A DNA stretch of 43,349 nt from Acidobacteriota bacterium (GCA_016870915.1 VFZY01000027.1:1-43349), one strand, 5' to 3'. Shown: positions 18,074 through 28,840, counted from the stretch's first letter. A program made the numbers and translations. The notes: a model not told the origin generated them from the sequence alone.

Positions 18074-18079
18074 ATCCTA
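18074..18079 (-). promoter_or_regulatory. -10-like box TAGGAT six bases before the DinB-fold start
   Basis: Minus-strand TAGGAT, then GAAGGG, then the ATG at 18067. The spacing places the transcription start at the start codon. GAAGGG is too close to the ATG for a usual ribosome site. Confidence 0.45.
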
Positions 18080-18105
18080 CATGTCTCCCAACCTATTGAA
18101 AACAA

Positions 18106-18120
18106 GCCTCATTTTGAGGC
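18106..18120. repeat. inverted repeat in the DinB-fold/amt divergent region
   Basis: GCCTCA (18106-18111), TTT, TGAGGC (18115-18120): a perfect 6-base-pair palindrome between two divergent genes, followed by an A-run. It could be an operator for amt or a small hairpin; no known nitrogen-regulator consensus is recognisable. Confidence 0.4.
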
Positions 18121-18170
18121 CATAAAAAAACCTGATCGCATAGAATTTCTGGATGGCGCCAATTGAATAA

Positions 18171-19588
<1,418 letters not shown>

Positions 19589-19606
19589 TCGAGAACTCAC
19601 CTATCC

Positions 19607-19613
19607 AAAGGAG
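19607..19613 (+). promoter_or_regulatory. ribosome binding site of glnB
   Basis: AAAGGAG nine bases before the ATG at 19623. It is a clear Shine-Dalgarno site in a window where many genes lack one. Confidence 0.7.
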
Positions 19614-19622
19614 CATGAACTC

Positions 19623-19961
19623 ATGAAAAAAGTCGAAGCCATCATCCAGCCCTTCAAAATGGAAGAGGTGAAGGAGGCCCTGAAGTCTCTGGGCGTTGAC
19701 GGGATGACCATCAGCGAAGTCCGCGGCCACGGCCGCCAGAAGGGGCATAAGGAAGTTTACCGGGGCCAGGAGTATACGGTGGACCTTCTGCCGAAGGTTA
19801 AAATCGAGATGGTGATCTCGGATGCCCGCCTTGATGAAGTTACCCGGGCTCTTGCCGGCGCTGCCCGCACCGGCAAGATTGGCGATGGCAAGATCTTCGT
19901 GTACGACGTCGCGGAAGCTATCCGGATCCGGAATGACGACCGCGGGGAGACGGCTCTCTAG
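19623..19961 (+). CDS. glnB: nitrogen regulatory protein P-II
   Basis: A 112-residue PII protein, the normal length. It integrates 2-oxoglutarate, ATP/ADP and glutamine signals and binds partners such as Amt. Tyr51, the uridylylation site, is present in the T-loop (EVYRGQEYTVDLLPK). The B-loop residues TRALAGAARTGKIGDGKIF are complete. It begins 34 bases after the repaired amt stop and ends 27 bases before glnD, so the three genes look like one unit. Adjacency to amt makes it equally a GlnK; sequence alone does not separate the two. Confidence 0.95.
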   Translation: MKKVEAIIQPFKMEEVKEALKSLGVDGMTISEVRGHGRQKGHKEVYRGQEYTVDLLPKVKIEMVISDARLDEVTRALAGAARTGKIGDGKIFVYDVAEAIRIRNDDRGETAL

Positions 19962-19988
19962 GCCATCGCCGCGCCAGCAGAGGCCATC

Positions 19989-22424
19989 ATGATCGAACCA
20001 AGCCGCACCCTGTCCGATGCGGCCGCGGAAAACCAATCCGCCATTCTCCAGGCTCTTGAAGATCGCGCCGCCGGGGCTGCCGCCCAGGCGGTTCGAGCTT
20101 TTGAAAATGTCCTCGCGCCCGCGTTTCCGGACCGGTTAGCCCTCTATGCAGTCGGCGGCTTCGGCCGCCGCGAGCTTTTTCCGCATTCCGATGTCGATCT
20201 CATGCTGCTTGCCGATCGCATTCCGGATTCGCCGGATGAAAAGGCCGCGCTGTCGGAGTTTCAGCGCCAGTTGTGGGACGGCCGACTTCGAATCAGCCTT
20301 TCCGTCCGCCTGCCCGCCGATTGCAAGATGATCCACGAGGGCAACCTGGAGTTTAACATCAGCCTGCTCGACGCCCGTTTTCTGGCCGGCGCCGCGGGGC
20401 TCGACAAGACGTTCCGGGCCCAGACCCCCCGCTTCCTTCAGATCAGCGGGCCGGACCTGGCGCGCCACCTGCTTCGCCTGGTGCGGCAGCGCTACGCCAA
20501 GTTCCACGACACCATCTATCATCTGGAACCCGACGTGAAGGAGAGCCCGGGCGGAATTCGCGACATCCATCTTGTCCACTGGCTCAGCCAACTGCGCCCC
20601 ATTGAGGATCTGGGCGATGCCGCCTTGCTTGAAGCCGCGCGACTGTTCATGTTCAACCTGCGGAACCGTCTGCACGAAATGTCGGGCCGCGACAACAACC
20701 TGCTGAACTTTGACGCTCAGGAAGCCCTCAGCGACAATCCGGAAGCCTGGATGCGCGAGTACTTCCGCCATGCCCGGGTGATATCGAGAGCGGCCACCCG
20801 CGCCGTGGAGGCGGCTGAGGGCTCGGGGGGCGGCCTTCTCGCCTCGTTCCGCGACTGGCGGTCGCGGCTTGCCACCTCGGAGTTCAACGTTACGCGGGAA
20901 CGCATCCTGTTCCGGTCCGCCCAGTCCGCCGTCCCCGATCCGGCGCTGAAGCTCAAGCTCTTTGAGTTTGCCGGCCGCCACGGCTTCAAGCTCTCCCGTT
21001 CCGCCGAACTTCGCGTCGAACGGGCCGTGCCCGCCATCGCCGAACTGGTTGCCTCCAAGCCCCACTGGCCCTACGTCCGGGAACTCTTCGGACTGCCGAA
21101 CCTCAGTCTGGCCCTTCGCGCCATGCACGAAACGGGCGCCCTCAAGGCCTTCTTTCCGGAATGGGAGCGGATTGAATGCCTGGTGACCCGCGATTTCTAC
21201 CACCGCTACACCGTTGACGAGCACACGCTGGTGACCATCGAGACCCTGGAAGAACTGGCTCGCAACAAGGACCCGCAACGGGAACGCTTCCGGGCTCTGC
21301 TCGAGGAAACCGACGGTCTGCCCCTGCTCAGGGTGGCGCTTCTCCTGCACGATGCCGGCAAGGGGAGCGGCGAGGACCACTCCATCGCGTCCGTGCGGCT
21401 GGCGTCATCGCGTCTGAAGGCGCTCGGCGCCAGTGAGCAGGAGCGCGCCACCGTGCTCTTCCTCATCCAGCGGCACCTTGAACTCTCCTCGCTGATGACC
21501 TCGCGCGACCTGAGCGACCCGGCGGTGACACGCGCCGCCGCCGACCGCATCGGAACCATCGAGCACCTCAAACTCCTCACCCTGCTCACCTACGCCGACA
21601 TCTCCGCCGTCTTTCCCGGAGCACTCACCCCCTGGCGCATGGAGCAGCTCTGGAGAGCCTATCGCGCGGTGGCCGATGAATTCACCCGTGAACTCGACTC
21701 CGATCGCATCCGAACGGAACAGCTCAACGAGCGCACGCCCGCGATGGCGAACTTCCTCGACGGGCTTCCCACCCGGTATCTCCGCATTCATACCGAAGAC
21801 GAGATCCAGGCTCACTTCCATCTGGCGGAAGCTGTGCCGATCATCGGAGCGTCCATTCAAATCTCCCGCGGCGGCGCTGCGTTTCATCTGTGCGTGGTCA
21901 CTCAGGACCGGCCCTATCTGCTTGCCGCCATTGCGGGCGCGCTTGCCAGTTTTGGCCTCAATATCGTCAAGGCGGACGTCTTCGGCAACCGGCACGGACT
22001 CATCCTCGACACCTTCGTTTTCACGGACCCGCTGCACAACCTTGACCTGAACCCGAGCGAACTCGACCGGCTGAAGGGAGTGATCGAACGGGCCATCAGC
22101 GGCAAGATCGATGTGCAAAAGCTGCTGCAGGGCCGCCCCGCCGGCCGCAAGCGCCCCTCGCGTGTCGAGCCCACGGTGCTGGTGGATAACGCCGCCTCGG
22201 AAACCGCGACTCTGGTGCACGTCACAGCCGAGGATGCGCCCGGCCTGCTCTACCGGATGGCCAGCGCTATCTCATCGCTCGAACTGAACATTGAAGTGGT
22301 TCTGCTCGATACTGAGGCCCACCGGGCGCTTGACGTTTTCCACATCACGCGGACAGGGCACAAGTTGGACGACGCGACAGCGGGCACCCTTCGCGACATG
22401 CTCCTTGAGGCGTGCAGCGTATAA
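19989..22424 (+). CDS. glnD: bifunctional [protein-PII] uridylyltransferase / uridylyl-removing enzyme
   Basis: An 811-residue protein, somewhat shorter than the 890 of E. coli GlnD. It has the nucleotidyltransferase motif GGFGRRELFPHSDVD at residues 56-70, a GlnD-type helical region (DVKESPGGIRDIH), an HD hydrolase domain with LLHDAGKGSGEDHS (His454-Asp455), and two C-terminal ACT domains. These start near residues 632 (VTQDRPYLLAAIAGALASFG) and 741 (VTAEDAPGLLYRMASAISSL), where glutamine is sensed. It uridylylates Tyr51 of PII when nitrogen is scarce and removes UMP when glutamine is high. Its position just behind glnB fits this role. Confidence 0.95.
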   Translation: MIEPSRTLSDAAAENQSAILQALEDRAAGAAAQAVRAFENVLAPAFPDRLALYAVGGFGRRELFPHSDVDLMLLADRIPDSPDEKAALSEFQRQLWDGRLRISLSVRLPADCKMIHEGNLEFNISLLDARFLAGAAGLDKTFRAQTPRFLQISGPDLARHLLRLVRQRYAKFHDTIYHLEPDVKESPGGIRDIHLVHWLSQLRPIEDLGDAALLEAARLFMFNLRNRLHEMSGRDNNLLNFDAQEALSDNPEAWMREYFRHARVISRAATRAVEAAEGSGGGLLASFRDWRSRLATSEFNVTRERILFRSAQSAVPDPALKLKLFEFAGRHGFKLSRSAELRVERAVPAIAELVASKPHWPYVRELFGLPNLSLALRAMHETGALKAFFPEWERIECLVTRDFYHRYTVDEHTLVTIETLEELARNKDPQRERFRALLEETDGLPLLRVALLLHDAGKGSGEDHSIASVRLASSRLKALGASEQERATVLFLIQRHLELSSLMTSRDLSDPAVTRAAADRIGTIEHLKLLTLLTYADISAVFPGALTPWRMEQLWRAYRAVADEFTRELDSDRIRTEQLNERTPAMANFLDGLPTRYLRIHTEDEIQAHFHLAEAVPIIGASIQISRGGAAFHLCVVTQDRPYLLAAIAGALASFGLNIVKADVFGNRHGLILDTFVFTDPLHNLDLNPSELDRLKGVIERAISGKIDVQKLLQGRPAGRKRPSRVEPTVLVDNAASETATLVHVTAEDAPGLLYRMASAISSLELNIEVVLLDTEAHRALDVFHITRTGHKLDDATAGTLRDMLLEACSV

Positions 22425-22438
22425 CGCTGGACCCAGCG
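22425..22438. terminator. perfect hairpin filling the gap between the glnD and selB stop codons
   Basis: CGCTGG (22425-22430), AC, CCAGCG (22433-22438). The 14-base palindrome exactly fills the space between two convergent stop codons. A third arm, CAGCG at 22415-22419, can also pair with CGCTG. There is no U-run, so it may be a transcription barrier or 3'-end stabiliser rather than a classical intrinsic terminator. Confidence 0.45.
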
Positions 22439-24304
22439 CTACAGGACAACGCGTGCATCGCCTTCGCGCCGCGTGATCCGTTCCCGGTCCAGGAATTCGA
22501 GCAGGGGAATCGCGTACTTGCGGGAAATCCCGGTCCAGTCCTTGAATTCCGGCACCGCGAACCGTTGTCCGCGCCGCGCCGCCATCAGGGTCTTCAGCTT
22601 CTCCACCGCGGTGCGGTGAAACACCAGATCCTGGCTTACGCGTGTGAGGCGCCCTTCGCGCAGAAGAATCTGCAGCAGGGTTCGGGCCCGTGCGGGCTCC
22701 ACGCCAGACCCCGCCAGCACGTCCGCCGTGGCTGGTACGGCCAACCCGGCCTGCTCGAACAGAGCCTCCATTTTCGACAGTGCCGCCGCCTCGTCCTGCT
22801 TAAAGTGCAGCTTGTGCGACGCCAGCCGCACCGTTTCGCCCTCCGCCACCAGGCCCGGTGAATGCTTCAACACCAGATCGAAGTAGAACGCAGGCGCCTC
22901 GGCGAACTCACGGCTCCGAAGCTCTTCTTTCGAGATCCCCGGCTGCAGCGGATGCGCTTTGTGGAACGCCGCCACCAGTTCGTTAACTTTGGTTGCGTGC
23001 GCGCCAAGCGAGGGCCGGTAGAGAACCCGGCGCTGCGGCTCTTCAATGAGGAGCAACTCGGGGTCTTTGGCCTGCCGGTTCACCTCCGCCTCGGTGAGTC
23101 CAGTGGACGCCATCAACTCCCGAATGCTTGCGCCCCACTCGGTTCGCCGCACCAGGAACCCCACGCGGTCCGTGGTCTTTTCGAGCGCGCTTATGCGGTC
23201 GAGCAGTGCGGCACGCCGCAGAAGCACGTTGTCCAGAAGGTCAATCACCTGGCCGCCGCCAATCGTGATCACGGGGCTGAACATGCGGATAATGAAGCGG
23301 TCGCCCGGCAGCAGCAGCACAGGCTCCTTCAGCACGATCAGCACATGAGCGCTTGAGCCCGGACGCACGGTTTCAGAGTCATCCAGCAGGCGGACCTCTG
23401 CCTCCACTTCCGACGTGCCCGAATGGAAGTGAACCGGCGAACGGTGCTTCAGAGGCTTGGCGGAGGCCAACAGGTCCAGCCGGCAGCCGATGCGGGCCAC
23501 GGGTTCAAAGAGATCCGGAACGGTGAGCACGGTGCCGCGCGGCAAGTGCTCGCATTCAGCGCCGGTCAGGTTCACCGCCGCCCGCTGGCCGGCCGTGGCG
23601 CGCTTTTCCGCGCGGCCGTGCACCTGAATGCCGCGGACGCGCAGTTTCAAGCCGCCGGGCTGAGCCGCCACTTCCTGTTCCACGCTGATGCTGCCCGAAG
23701 CCACGGTGCCTGTCACCACGGCGCCGAACCCCCGCATGGCGAACGCCCGGTCCACCGGCAGCCGCAGGTGGCTCTGCACGCCGCGGGCGTCGACCCGCGC
23801 CGCCATCTCGATGATCAGGGCCTTGAGTTTCCCGAGGCCCTCGCCCGTCACCGCGCTCACCGCGACCACGGGGGCGCCTTCCAGAAACGAACCGGAGACA
23901 AACTCGGAAGCCTCCAGTTCCACCAGTTCCAGGATGTCCTGGTCCACCAGATCGGCCTTGGTAAGCACCACGATTCCGTGCCTGATTCCGAGCAGCCTCG
24001 CGATATCGAAGTGCTCCCGGGTTTGCGGCTTGATCGACTCGTCGGCCCCGATGACCAGCAGCACCATGTCGATGCCGCTGACCCCGGCCAGCATGTTGCG
24101 GACAAACCGCTCATGCCCCGGCACGTCGACGAACGCGGCCCGCAGGTCCGGTTTCAAGTCAAGGTGCGCGAACCCCAAGTCGATCGAAATGCCACGCCGT
24201 TTCTCTTCCTCCAGCCGGTCTGTGTCGATCCCCGTCAGCGCCCGCACCAGCGCGGTCTTGCCATGGTCGATGTGGCCGGCCGTGCCTATGACGATGTGGC
24301 GCAC
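22439..24304 (-). CDS. selB: selenocysteine-specific translation elongation factor
   Basis: A 621-residue GTPase that delivers Sec-tRNA to UGA codons followed by a SECIS hairpin. The G1 motif is [11 protein letters not shown], with the P-loop at residues 10-17. Then come DVPGH at 60-64 and TKAD at 115-118. Ile-Asp-Leu-Gly after the RRGIS switch I matches SelB rather than EF-Tu. Beta-barrel domains II-III follow, then a C-terminal winged-helix region of about 250 residues ([36 protein letters not shown]) that binds the SECIS RNA. It starts with GTG at 24304, six bases after the upstream stop. selA, selD and selC are not in this window. Confidence 0.95.
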   Translation of the reverse strand: MRHIVIGTAGHIDHGKTALVRALTGIDTDRLEEEKRRGISIDLGFAHLDLKPDLRAAFVDVPGHERFVRNMLAGVSGIDMVLLVIGADESIKPQTREHFDIARLLGIRHGIVVLTKADLVDQDILELVELEASEFVSGSFLEGAPVVAVSAVTGEGLGKLKALIIEMAARVDARGVQSHLRLPVDRAFAMRGFGAVVTGTVASGSISVEQEVAAQPGGLKLRVRGIQVHGRAEKRATAGQRAAVNLTGAECEHLPRGTVLTVPDLFEPVARIGCRLDLLASAKPLKHRSPVHFHSGTSEVEAEVRLLDDSETVRPGSSAHVLIVLKEPVLLLPGDRFIIRMFSPVITIGGGQVIDLLDNVLLRRAALLDRISALEKTTDRVGFLVRRTEWGASIRELMASTGLTEAEVNRQAKDPELLLIEEPQRRVLYRPSLGAHATKVNELVAAFHKAHPLQPGISKEELRSREFAEAPAFYFDLVLKHSPGLVAEGETVRLASHKLHFKQDEAAALSKMEALFEQAGLAVPATADVLAGSGVEPARARTLLQILLREGRLTRVSQDLVFHRTAVEKLKTLMAARRGQRFAVPEFKDWTGISRKYAIPLLEFLDRERITRREGDARVVL

Positions 24305-24310
24305 GTCCGC

Positions 24311-25192
24311 CTAGCTGACCACCTGGCCTGAGTATTTCTTCGCCACGGCCGCCAGCTTGGCCAGCAGCGGAGGCGTGGCCACGCGCGGATCTTCGCGCTC
24401 TTCATACTCCAGGGCAAAATATCCGCGATAGGAAGCCTTGGCGAACATGCGGGCCAGACGATCCCAATCGGCGTCCTGCCGCTGGCCGGCATCGTCACGA
24501 ATCTCCACCTTGTACTGGGCGTTCACGGCGTACGGCAGGCAGGCTTCAATCTGCTGATATGCGTTCCTGACGAAGTTTCCGGTGTCCAGGTTGATCCCCA
24601 CCCAGGGGGAATCCACGCGCTTCACCATGTCCACGATGCGGGAGGCTTCCGAGGTGATGCCGCCGTGATTCTCCAGCCCCAGGATCACACCGCGCGCGCC
24701 GCTGTACTCCGATGCCCGCTTCAGAATCTCCACCACCCAGTCGGACGCCTGGTCTTCCGTCGAGCCCTTCGGCACATTGCCGCCGAAGATGCGAATGTGG
24801 CTGGCGCCCAGCTTGTTGGCCACATCCACCCACCCGCGAATGGTCTCCACTTCCGCATCGCGGCCCTCTCGTGTGGGCTTGCACAGATCGGTCCGGACGC
24901 TGATGCTATAGATCTCAATCCCGCTTCGATAGGCCAGCCGCCGCAGAGGCAGCAGGAAGCTGTCGGTGGTGTTCGGGAACCAGTAGACGGTAAGGTCCAG
25001 CCCGGGAATGTCCAGATCCTGCGCCAGATGCACGATGTCGTCGTAGGTCATCTGCTTCTTCCCTAACGGCTCACGGAACGAGTAGGCGCAGATGGCGGGC
25101 AGCAGGCGGCACTTGCCGCTCTTCGCCATTTCCAGGCCGGGAGCGGCCAGGCCGGCCGCCGGAATCAGCTTCAACAGATCGCGTCGATTCAT
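24311..25192 (-). CDS. Tat-exported sugar phosphate isomerase/epimerase-like TIM-barrel protein
   Basis: A 293-residue protein of the xylose-isomerase-like AP endonuclease 2 superfamily. The twin-arginine leader [19 protein letters not shown] indicates export. Expected metal ligands are visible: Glu174 in [10 protein letters not shown], Asp203 in [11 protein letters not shown] and Glu262 in [10 protein letters not shown]. Members isomerise or epimerise sugars or act on inositol-like compounds; the substrate is not deducible. A good ribosome site (AAGGAG, 25199-25204) precedes the ATG by six bases and overlaps the stop of the M14 peptidase gene, so the two are probably co-transcribed. Confidence 0.82.
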   Translation of the reverse strand: MNRRDLLKLIPAAGLAAPGLEMAKSGKCRLLPAICAYSFREPLGKKQMTYDDIVHLAQDLDIPGLDLTVYWFPNTTDSFLLPLRRLAYRSGIEIYSISVRTDLCKPTREGRDAEVETIRGWVDVANKLGASHIRIFGGNVPKGSTEDQASDWVVEILKRASEYSGARGVILGLENHGGITSEASRIVDMVKRVDSPWVGINLDTGNFVRNAYQQIEACLPYAVNAQYKVEIRDDAGQRQDADWDRLARMFAKASYRGYFALEYEEREDPRVATPPLLAKLAAVAKKYSGQVVS

Positions 25193-25202
25193 GGAAAACT
25201 CC

Positions 25203-27950
25203 TTACTTGTCCTGCATTTTGACAGACTGCGCGGGACCGTAGTAGATGCCGTTGAACAGCAGCTTGAAGGTGCCGTGCGGTTGCGAACGGAACGTTACCT
25301 CCGGGCCATACAGGAACAGCTTTCCTTTGCCCACGGGAGCCTCGGCCACCGCCACGCCGCCCTCAAGATAATGTTGGCCCCAGGCCCAGCCGCTGCGTAG
25401 CGGCGCGGGGCCGGCAAACCACGCCACCGGCCGCACGCCCGCCACCTGGGCTTCCGGCAGCAGACGCAGCACCGGGCTGTTGTCGAAGAAGACGTCACCC
25501 TTGGCCGCCATTCCCCAGGCCAGCGGATGCGCCGTGTCAAACGAAGCTTCCAGCACGGACCCGGGAATATAGTACTTTTCCTGGCCCAGCGCCCTCTCGG
25601 CCCCACTGGAGGTCCTCTCCATCAGGGCATTCTTCACAGGAAGCCCCAGTTGATAGGCCAGGTTCACCGAGTTCCCGATGGTGAGGATGGTTCCGCCGTT
25701 TTCAAGAAAGCTCTTCAGCCGGGGCACGGTCTTCGATGCCGTGACGCGGCCCAGCATGCCGCGGAACTCCTCGGGAATTCCGCTTTCGGCCGGCTCCTCC
25801 TGGGCCCGGCCGCGGCCCGTGCCGATCGCTCCGTCGGCAAAGATCAGCACATCGAACCTTGATTCCAGGTCCGCCTCATCGAGCGTCTTCGGATAAACCA
25901 CCTCGAACGGAAACTCGAACCGTTCCAGGATGAAACGCAGCCAGCCGGACGGCATGGACCCTCCATAGCGGTCCCACAAACCGACGCGCACCGGCTTCAG
26001 CTTCAGTGCCTCTCCCGCCGGCTGCCGCGCCACTGCCTGAAAGCTGACTCCCTTCCCGGCCGCCACTTTCTCCAGGATCCCCGCCGTGTCCGGGCGCGCC
26101 GGCACAAACATCGTGCCGCCGCCGTCCTTCAGCCAATACACGTCATGGCCGCTCTTGATCAACCGGTTCACGGCAACGAATGAATCGTTGGCGGTGTGAG
26201 TGAACGTGTACCCCGCCGCACCGTTCAACTTCGAGACCGCGCCAGCGGGAACCTGAACCATGCCCGCCACCCGTTCGAACGGACCGTCGAAGGCGTCCAG
26301 AATGCGGTCGAACTTGACGCCCATCTGATAGGCCAGCGTCCAGCCGGCGTTGTCATAAGGAGGAATTGGCGGCCCGCCGGGGCTCTGGAAATCGTTGGGG
26401 TGATCCTGCGGCTCCATCAGGTCCAGGATGTGCGCACGGAACGCCTGATCCATCTTCAGCACGAACGAACCCGCCGGATAGCTTTTGCCTGCGGCCGTGA
26501 AGCCGGCCGTGGCGCGATGTACGGTGATCCCGCTCTTCTGCAGCGCCTGGATGAACTTCACCGCCGTCGGGAAATCGGGCTGGTCAAGGGTGATGATGTA
26601 TCCGCGCGGGTCGCGCTGAGCCGGTTCGCGCAGCATGTCATAGTACTTGGACGGCGTGTTGCCGCGGCCTCGGTCATTGCCCAGAAACGACGGTGCGGGT
26701 TGGTTGCCGGCACGATCCCTGGCCGCGGCTTTCTGCACTGCTTCAATGCGCTTGGGATACATGGTCCAGTGATCGCGCCGCCCGCGCTCAATGGAATTGC
26801 GGCCCATCTGGTAGATGTTCAGCAGGAACTGCTCCCGGTGCCGTGATGCCAGGTCGAGAATCGCCCGGTTCGCCGTGAGCGAGTACTCAATCGACTGGCG
26901 GAAATGCCACTTCTGCGGCTGGATGGGGTTCATGTTGTCCGAATTCGGAAGCAGCCGCTCCGGCCGGAACGGGATCTCCATGGGCGTCGGGCTCCCGATG
27001 GTTTCGGTGAGCAACCCGATCATGTTGTGAAAGTATGTTGTGGTGCGCAGCCCGCCGTTATACCAGGTGGAGTAGCTGGCGCCTTTGCGCGTGGTGACGC
27101 CCGGCTTGCCCTCGGCGGCGAAACGGTGGTGCATCGACGCGCCCACCAGGTCGAGCCCCGTCAGGATCATCGGATCGAACGTATAGTTCGCCGGATCGCG
27201 GAACGGAGGGGCGAACATCACCGTGCCGGCCGGGCCGGTCTGGTGATGGTTGTACATGATCTGCGGGAACCATTCAATGAACAACTGCCGGCTCATGTTC
27301 TCGCTCTCCGGCTGCGCGTTCATGTAAAAGTCGCGGTTATTGTCATGTCCCACGTACTTCTGGTAGAGCCGCGGCAGGTCCGCGTTCCGGCGCTTGGAGG
27401 GCTCCTTTTCCCGCATGTACCAGTTCGACACCAGTTCCATGCCGTCGGGGTTGGCGTGCACGAACAGAATGATGGCGTCGCGCAGGATGCGCATGGTTTC
27501 AGGGTCGGTGCGGCTGGCGAACTGGAAGCTGGTTTCAATCAACTGGTGCGCGCCCAGCACCTCGGTTGCGTGCAGTCCACCGTCGATCCAGATCACCGCC
27601 TTCCCTTCCGCGGCCAGCCGGCGTGCCTCTTCCGCCGGAACCTCGGCGTGGGCCAGGGTCCGCGCGATGTCCTTGAAGCGTTTGAGTTGCCGGTGGTTTT
27701 CGGGTGAGGTCACCACCGCCATCCACTGCGTCCGGCCTTCGGCCGTGCGGCCGATATCCACCAGCGTCATCCGGTCGGACTCCTGGTCGATCTTCTTCCA
27801 GTAAGCTTCGAACTGGGTGTAGGTGGCGAGCATGTGGTCGTCGCCGATATCGAAGCCGAAGAACTCCCTGGGTGTGGTGATCCGGCCTTGCGCGAACGCG
27901 CCCAGCGCCCAAAACAGAAAAACGGCGGAGCGGAAGAGTCCCATGGTCAT
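25203..27950 (-). CDS. exported M14-family zinc carboxypeptidase-like protein
   Basis: A 915-residue protein with a signal peptide (SAVFLFWALGAFAQG). The N-terminal 330 residues are an M14 metallocarboxypeptidase domain. His127 and Glu130 (GGLHATEVLG) and a later His at 235 or 236 (MYNHHQTGP) are the zinc ligands, with Glu316 in LLTETIGS as the likely catalytic glutamate. The remaining 580 residues contain a glutamine-amidotransferase-like or Rossmann-like portion (DVLIFADGAIGTG, GGTILTIGNSVNLAYQLG) and an uncharacterised C-terminus, as in other large acidobacterial M14 proteins. It should degrade peptides outside the cytoplasm. It begins ATG-ACC-ATG, so residue 3 is an alternative start. Confidence 0.85.
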   Translation of the reverse strand: MTMGLFRSAVFLFWALGAFAQGRITTPREFFGFDIGDDHMLATYTQFEAYWKKIDQESDRMTLVDIGRTAEGRTQWMAVVTSPENHRQLKRFKDIARTLAHAEVPAEEARRLAAEGKAVIWIDGGLHATEVLGAHQLIETSFQFASRTDPETMRILRDAIILFVHANPDGMELVSNWYMREKEPSKRRNADLPRLYQKYVGHDNNRDFYMNAQPESENMSRQLFIEWFPQIMYNHHQTGPAGTVMFAPPFRDPANYTFDPMILTGLDLVGASMHHRFAAEGKPGVTTRKGASYSTWYNGGLRTTTYFHNMIGLLTETIGSPTPMEIPFRPERLLPNSDNMNPIQPQKWHFRQSIEYSLTANRAILDLASRHREQFLLNIYQMGRNSIERGRRDHWTMYPKRIEAVQKAAARDRAGNQPAPSFLGNDRGRGNTPSKYYDMLREPAQRDPRGYIITLDQPDFPTAVKFIQALQKSGITVHRATAGFTAAGKSYPAGSFVLKMDQAFRAHILDLMEPQDHPNDFQSPGGPPIPPYDNAGWTLAYQMGVKFDRILDAFDGPFERVAGMVQVPAGAVSKLNGAAGYTFTHTANDSFVAVNRLIKSGHDVYWLKDGGGTMFVPARPDTAGILEKVAAGKGVSFQAVARQPAGEALKLKPVRVGLWDRYGGSMPSGWLRFILERFEFPFEVVYPKTLDEADLESRFDVLIFADGAIGTGRGRAQEEPAESGIPEEFRGMLGRVTASKTVPRLKSFLENGGTILTIGNSVNLAYQLGLPVKNALMERTSSGAERALGQEKYYIPGSVLEASFDTAHPLAWGMAAKGDVFFDNSPVLRLLPEAQVAGVRPVAWFAGPAPLRSGWAWGQHYLEGGVAVAEAPVGKGKLFLYGPEVTFRSQPHGTFKLLFNGIYYGPAQSVKMQDK

Positions 27951-28009
27951 TCCAGTGTCGCAGGAAATGACCGGATTCTCCCGCCCCGCCGCGCGAGTTG
28001 AGTCTCAGC

Positions 28010-28696
28010 CTACCGCCGGCGGCGATACAGGCCCAGGGCCATCAGCGCCGCGCCCAGCACACCGAGCGTGCCAGGTTCCGGCGTGAACACGATGTCCTGA
28101 TAGTCCGGATGGTTCAGAGCCTGAAGCGTCTGCAACTTCGGTCCGGTGCCGTCCAGGGCGTCCAGGTAGCTCTGTGCCTGGGTGAGCATGTTGGCGATGG
28201 ATGGGTTCTGGAACCTCGTAGTGCCGTTGACGACATCCAAAGTGCCCGAAGTTTCCCGAACAATCTCCCAGACGGCCACTTGCAAGGCGCCGCCGATTAG
28301 ATTGCTCACGGGCGTGTTCAGCGTCGGATAGAACCGGCCAAAGAGTTCTTTCAGCAGTTCCGCTTTCGCGGCGCCCATGCCACCGATGTTGGTGGCGCCC
28401 TGCGACAGCGGTGCGGTCATGTAGTTCTGCGTACTGCTGTTCACAAACTGGCGCGGCTCGATGCAGAACGCCAGGTAGTCCGTGTTGGCGCCGGCCGGGT
28501 CCAGCTTGAAGTGAAGAAGGCCGGTGGTCAGCGTGATGAAGCCGCCGCCGTCGCCCACGTCGCGTTGCACCGTGCCCGTGTTGTACGCATCAATGTACTT
28601 CACGGGGATGATGGTGGCGGCGCTACCGAAGCCTGCAGCCAGGATGGCGAATGGGCCTACAGTTATGAGTCGATTGAACAAGGCAGTGTTCTCCAA
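28010..28696 (-). CDS. PEP-CTERM sorting-domain protein
   Basis: Up to 228 residues. The N-terminus is a signal peptide (VGPFAILAAGFGSAATI) and the last 23 residues are a complete PEP-CTERM tail: PEPG, a hydrophobic helix LGVLGAALMALGLY and RRRR. Such proteins are exported, processed by an exosortase and kept at the surface; no exosortase is in this window. The middle contains several YLAFCIEP/QFVNSSTQNY-like stretches seen in PEP-CTERM proteins of unknown function. The frame opens with TTG at 28696; a second TTG at 28681 is better placed behind GGAG. The leader carries a terminator-like structure described separately. Confidence 0.85.
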   Translation of the reverse strand: MENTALFNRLITVGPFAILAAGFGSAATIIPVKYIDAYNTGTVQRDVGDGGGFITLTTGLLHFKLDPAGANTDYLAFCIEPRQFVNSSTQNYMTAPLSQGATNIGGMGAAKAELLKELFGRFYPTLNTPVSNLIGGALQVAVWEIVRETSGTLDVVNGTTRFQNPSIANMLTQAQSYLDALDGTGPKLQTLQALNHPDYQDIVFTPEPGTLGVLGAALMALGLYRRRR

Positions 28697-28704
28697 TGCG
28701 TATG

Positions 28705-28765
28705 AAAATAAAAAAGACCCGGAAGGTTTCCGGAGCGTGTTGCTCCAGGGACTCCTCCGCGGGTC
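28705..28765 (-). terminator. intrinsic-terminator-like leader RNA directly before the PEP-CTERM gene
   Basis: On the minus strand, CCGGAA-ACC-TTCCGG (28733-28728 with 28724-28719) is followed by GTCTTTTTTATTTT, a textbook intrinsic terminator. A longer alternative is GACCCG pairing with CGGGTC (28765-28760 with 28721-28716), which shares bases with the terminator stem. A third hairpin, GGAGC/GCTCC (28746-28742 with 28736-28732), sits between. The U-run ends about nine bases before the first possible start codon, so a promoter for the PEP-CTERM gene would have to lie upstream of it or overlap it. It may be an attenuator, or the terminator of the DNA polymerase IV operon. Confidence 0.65.
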
Positions 28766-28809
28766 GCAGCTTCAAGCTACCACGAAACGACGATCATATC
28801 AAGGATTGA

Positions 28810-28824
28810 ATAGTACTGTACTAT
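28810..28824. promoter_or_regulatory. 15-base palindrome, candidate operator
   Basis: ATAGTAC, T, GTACTAT: two perfect 7-base arms around one central base. It lies between the DNA polymerase IV stop and the PEP-CTERM leader structure, in the most AT-rich part of the gap. It looks like a binding site for a dimeric regulator; I recognise no named consensus. Confidence 0.5.
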
Positions 28825-28840
28825 CCAGGCCGTCCTATGC

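Noticed and set aside
28810-28824. LexA/SOS box near DNA polymerase IV
   Set aside because: The palindrome lies downstream, not upstream, of the polymerase operon and matches no LexA consensus I know for this phylum.
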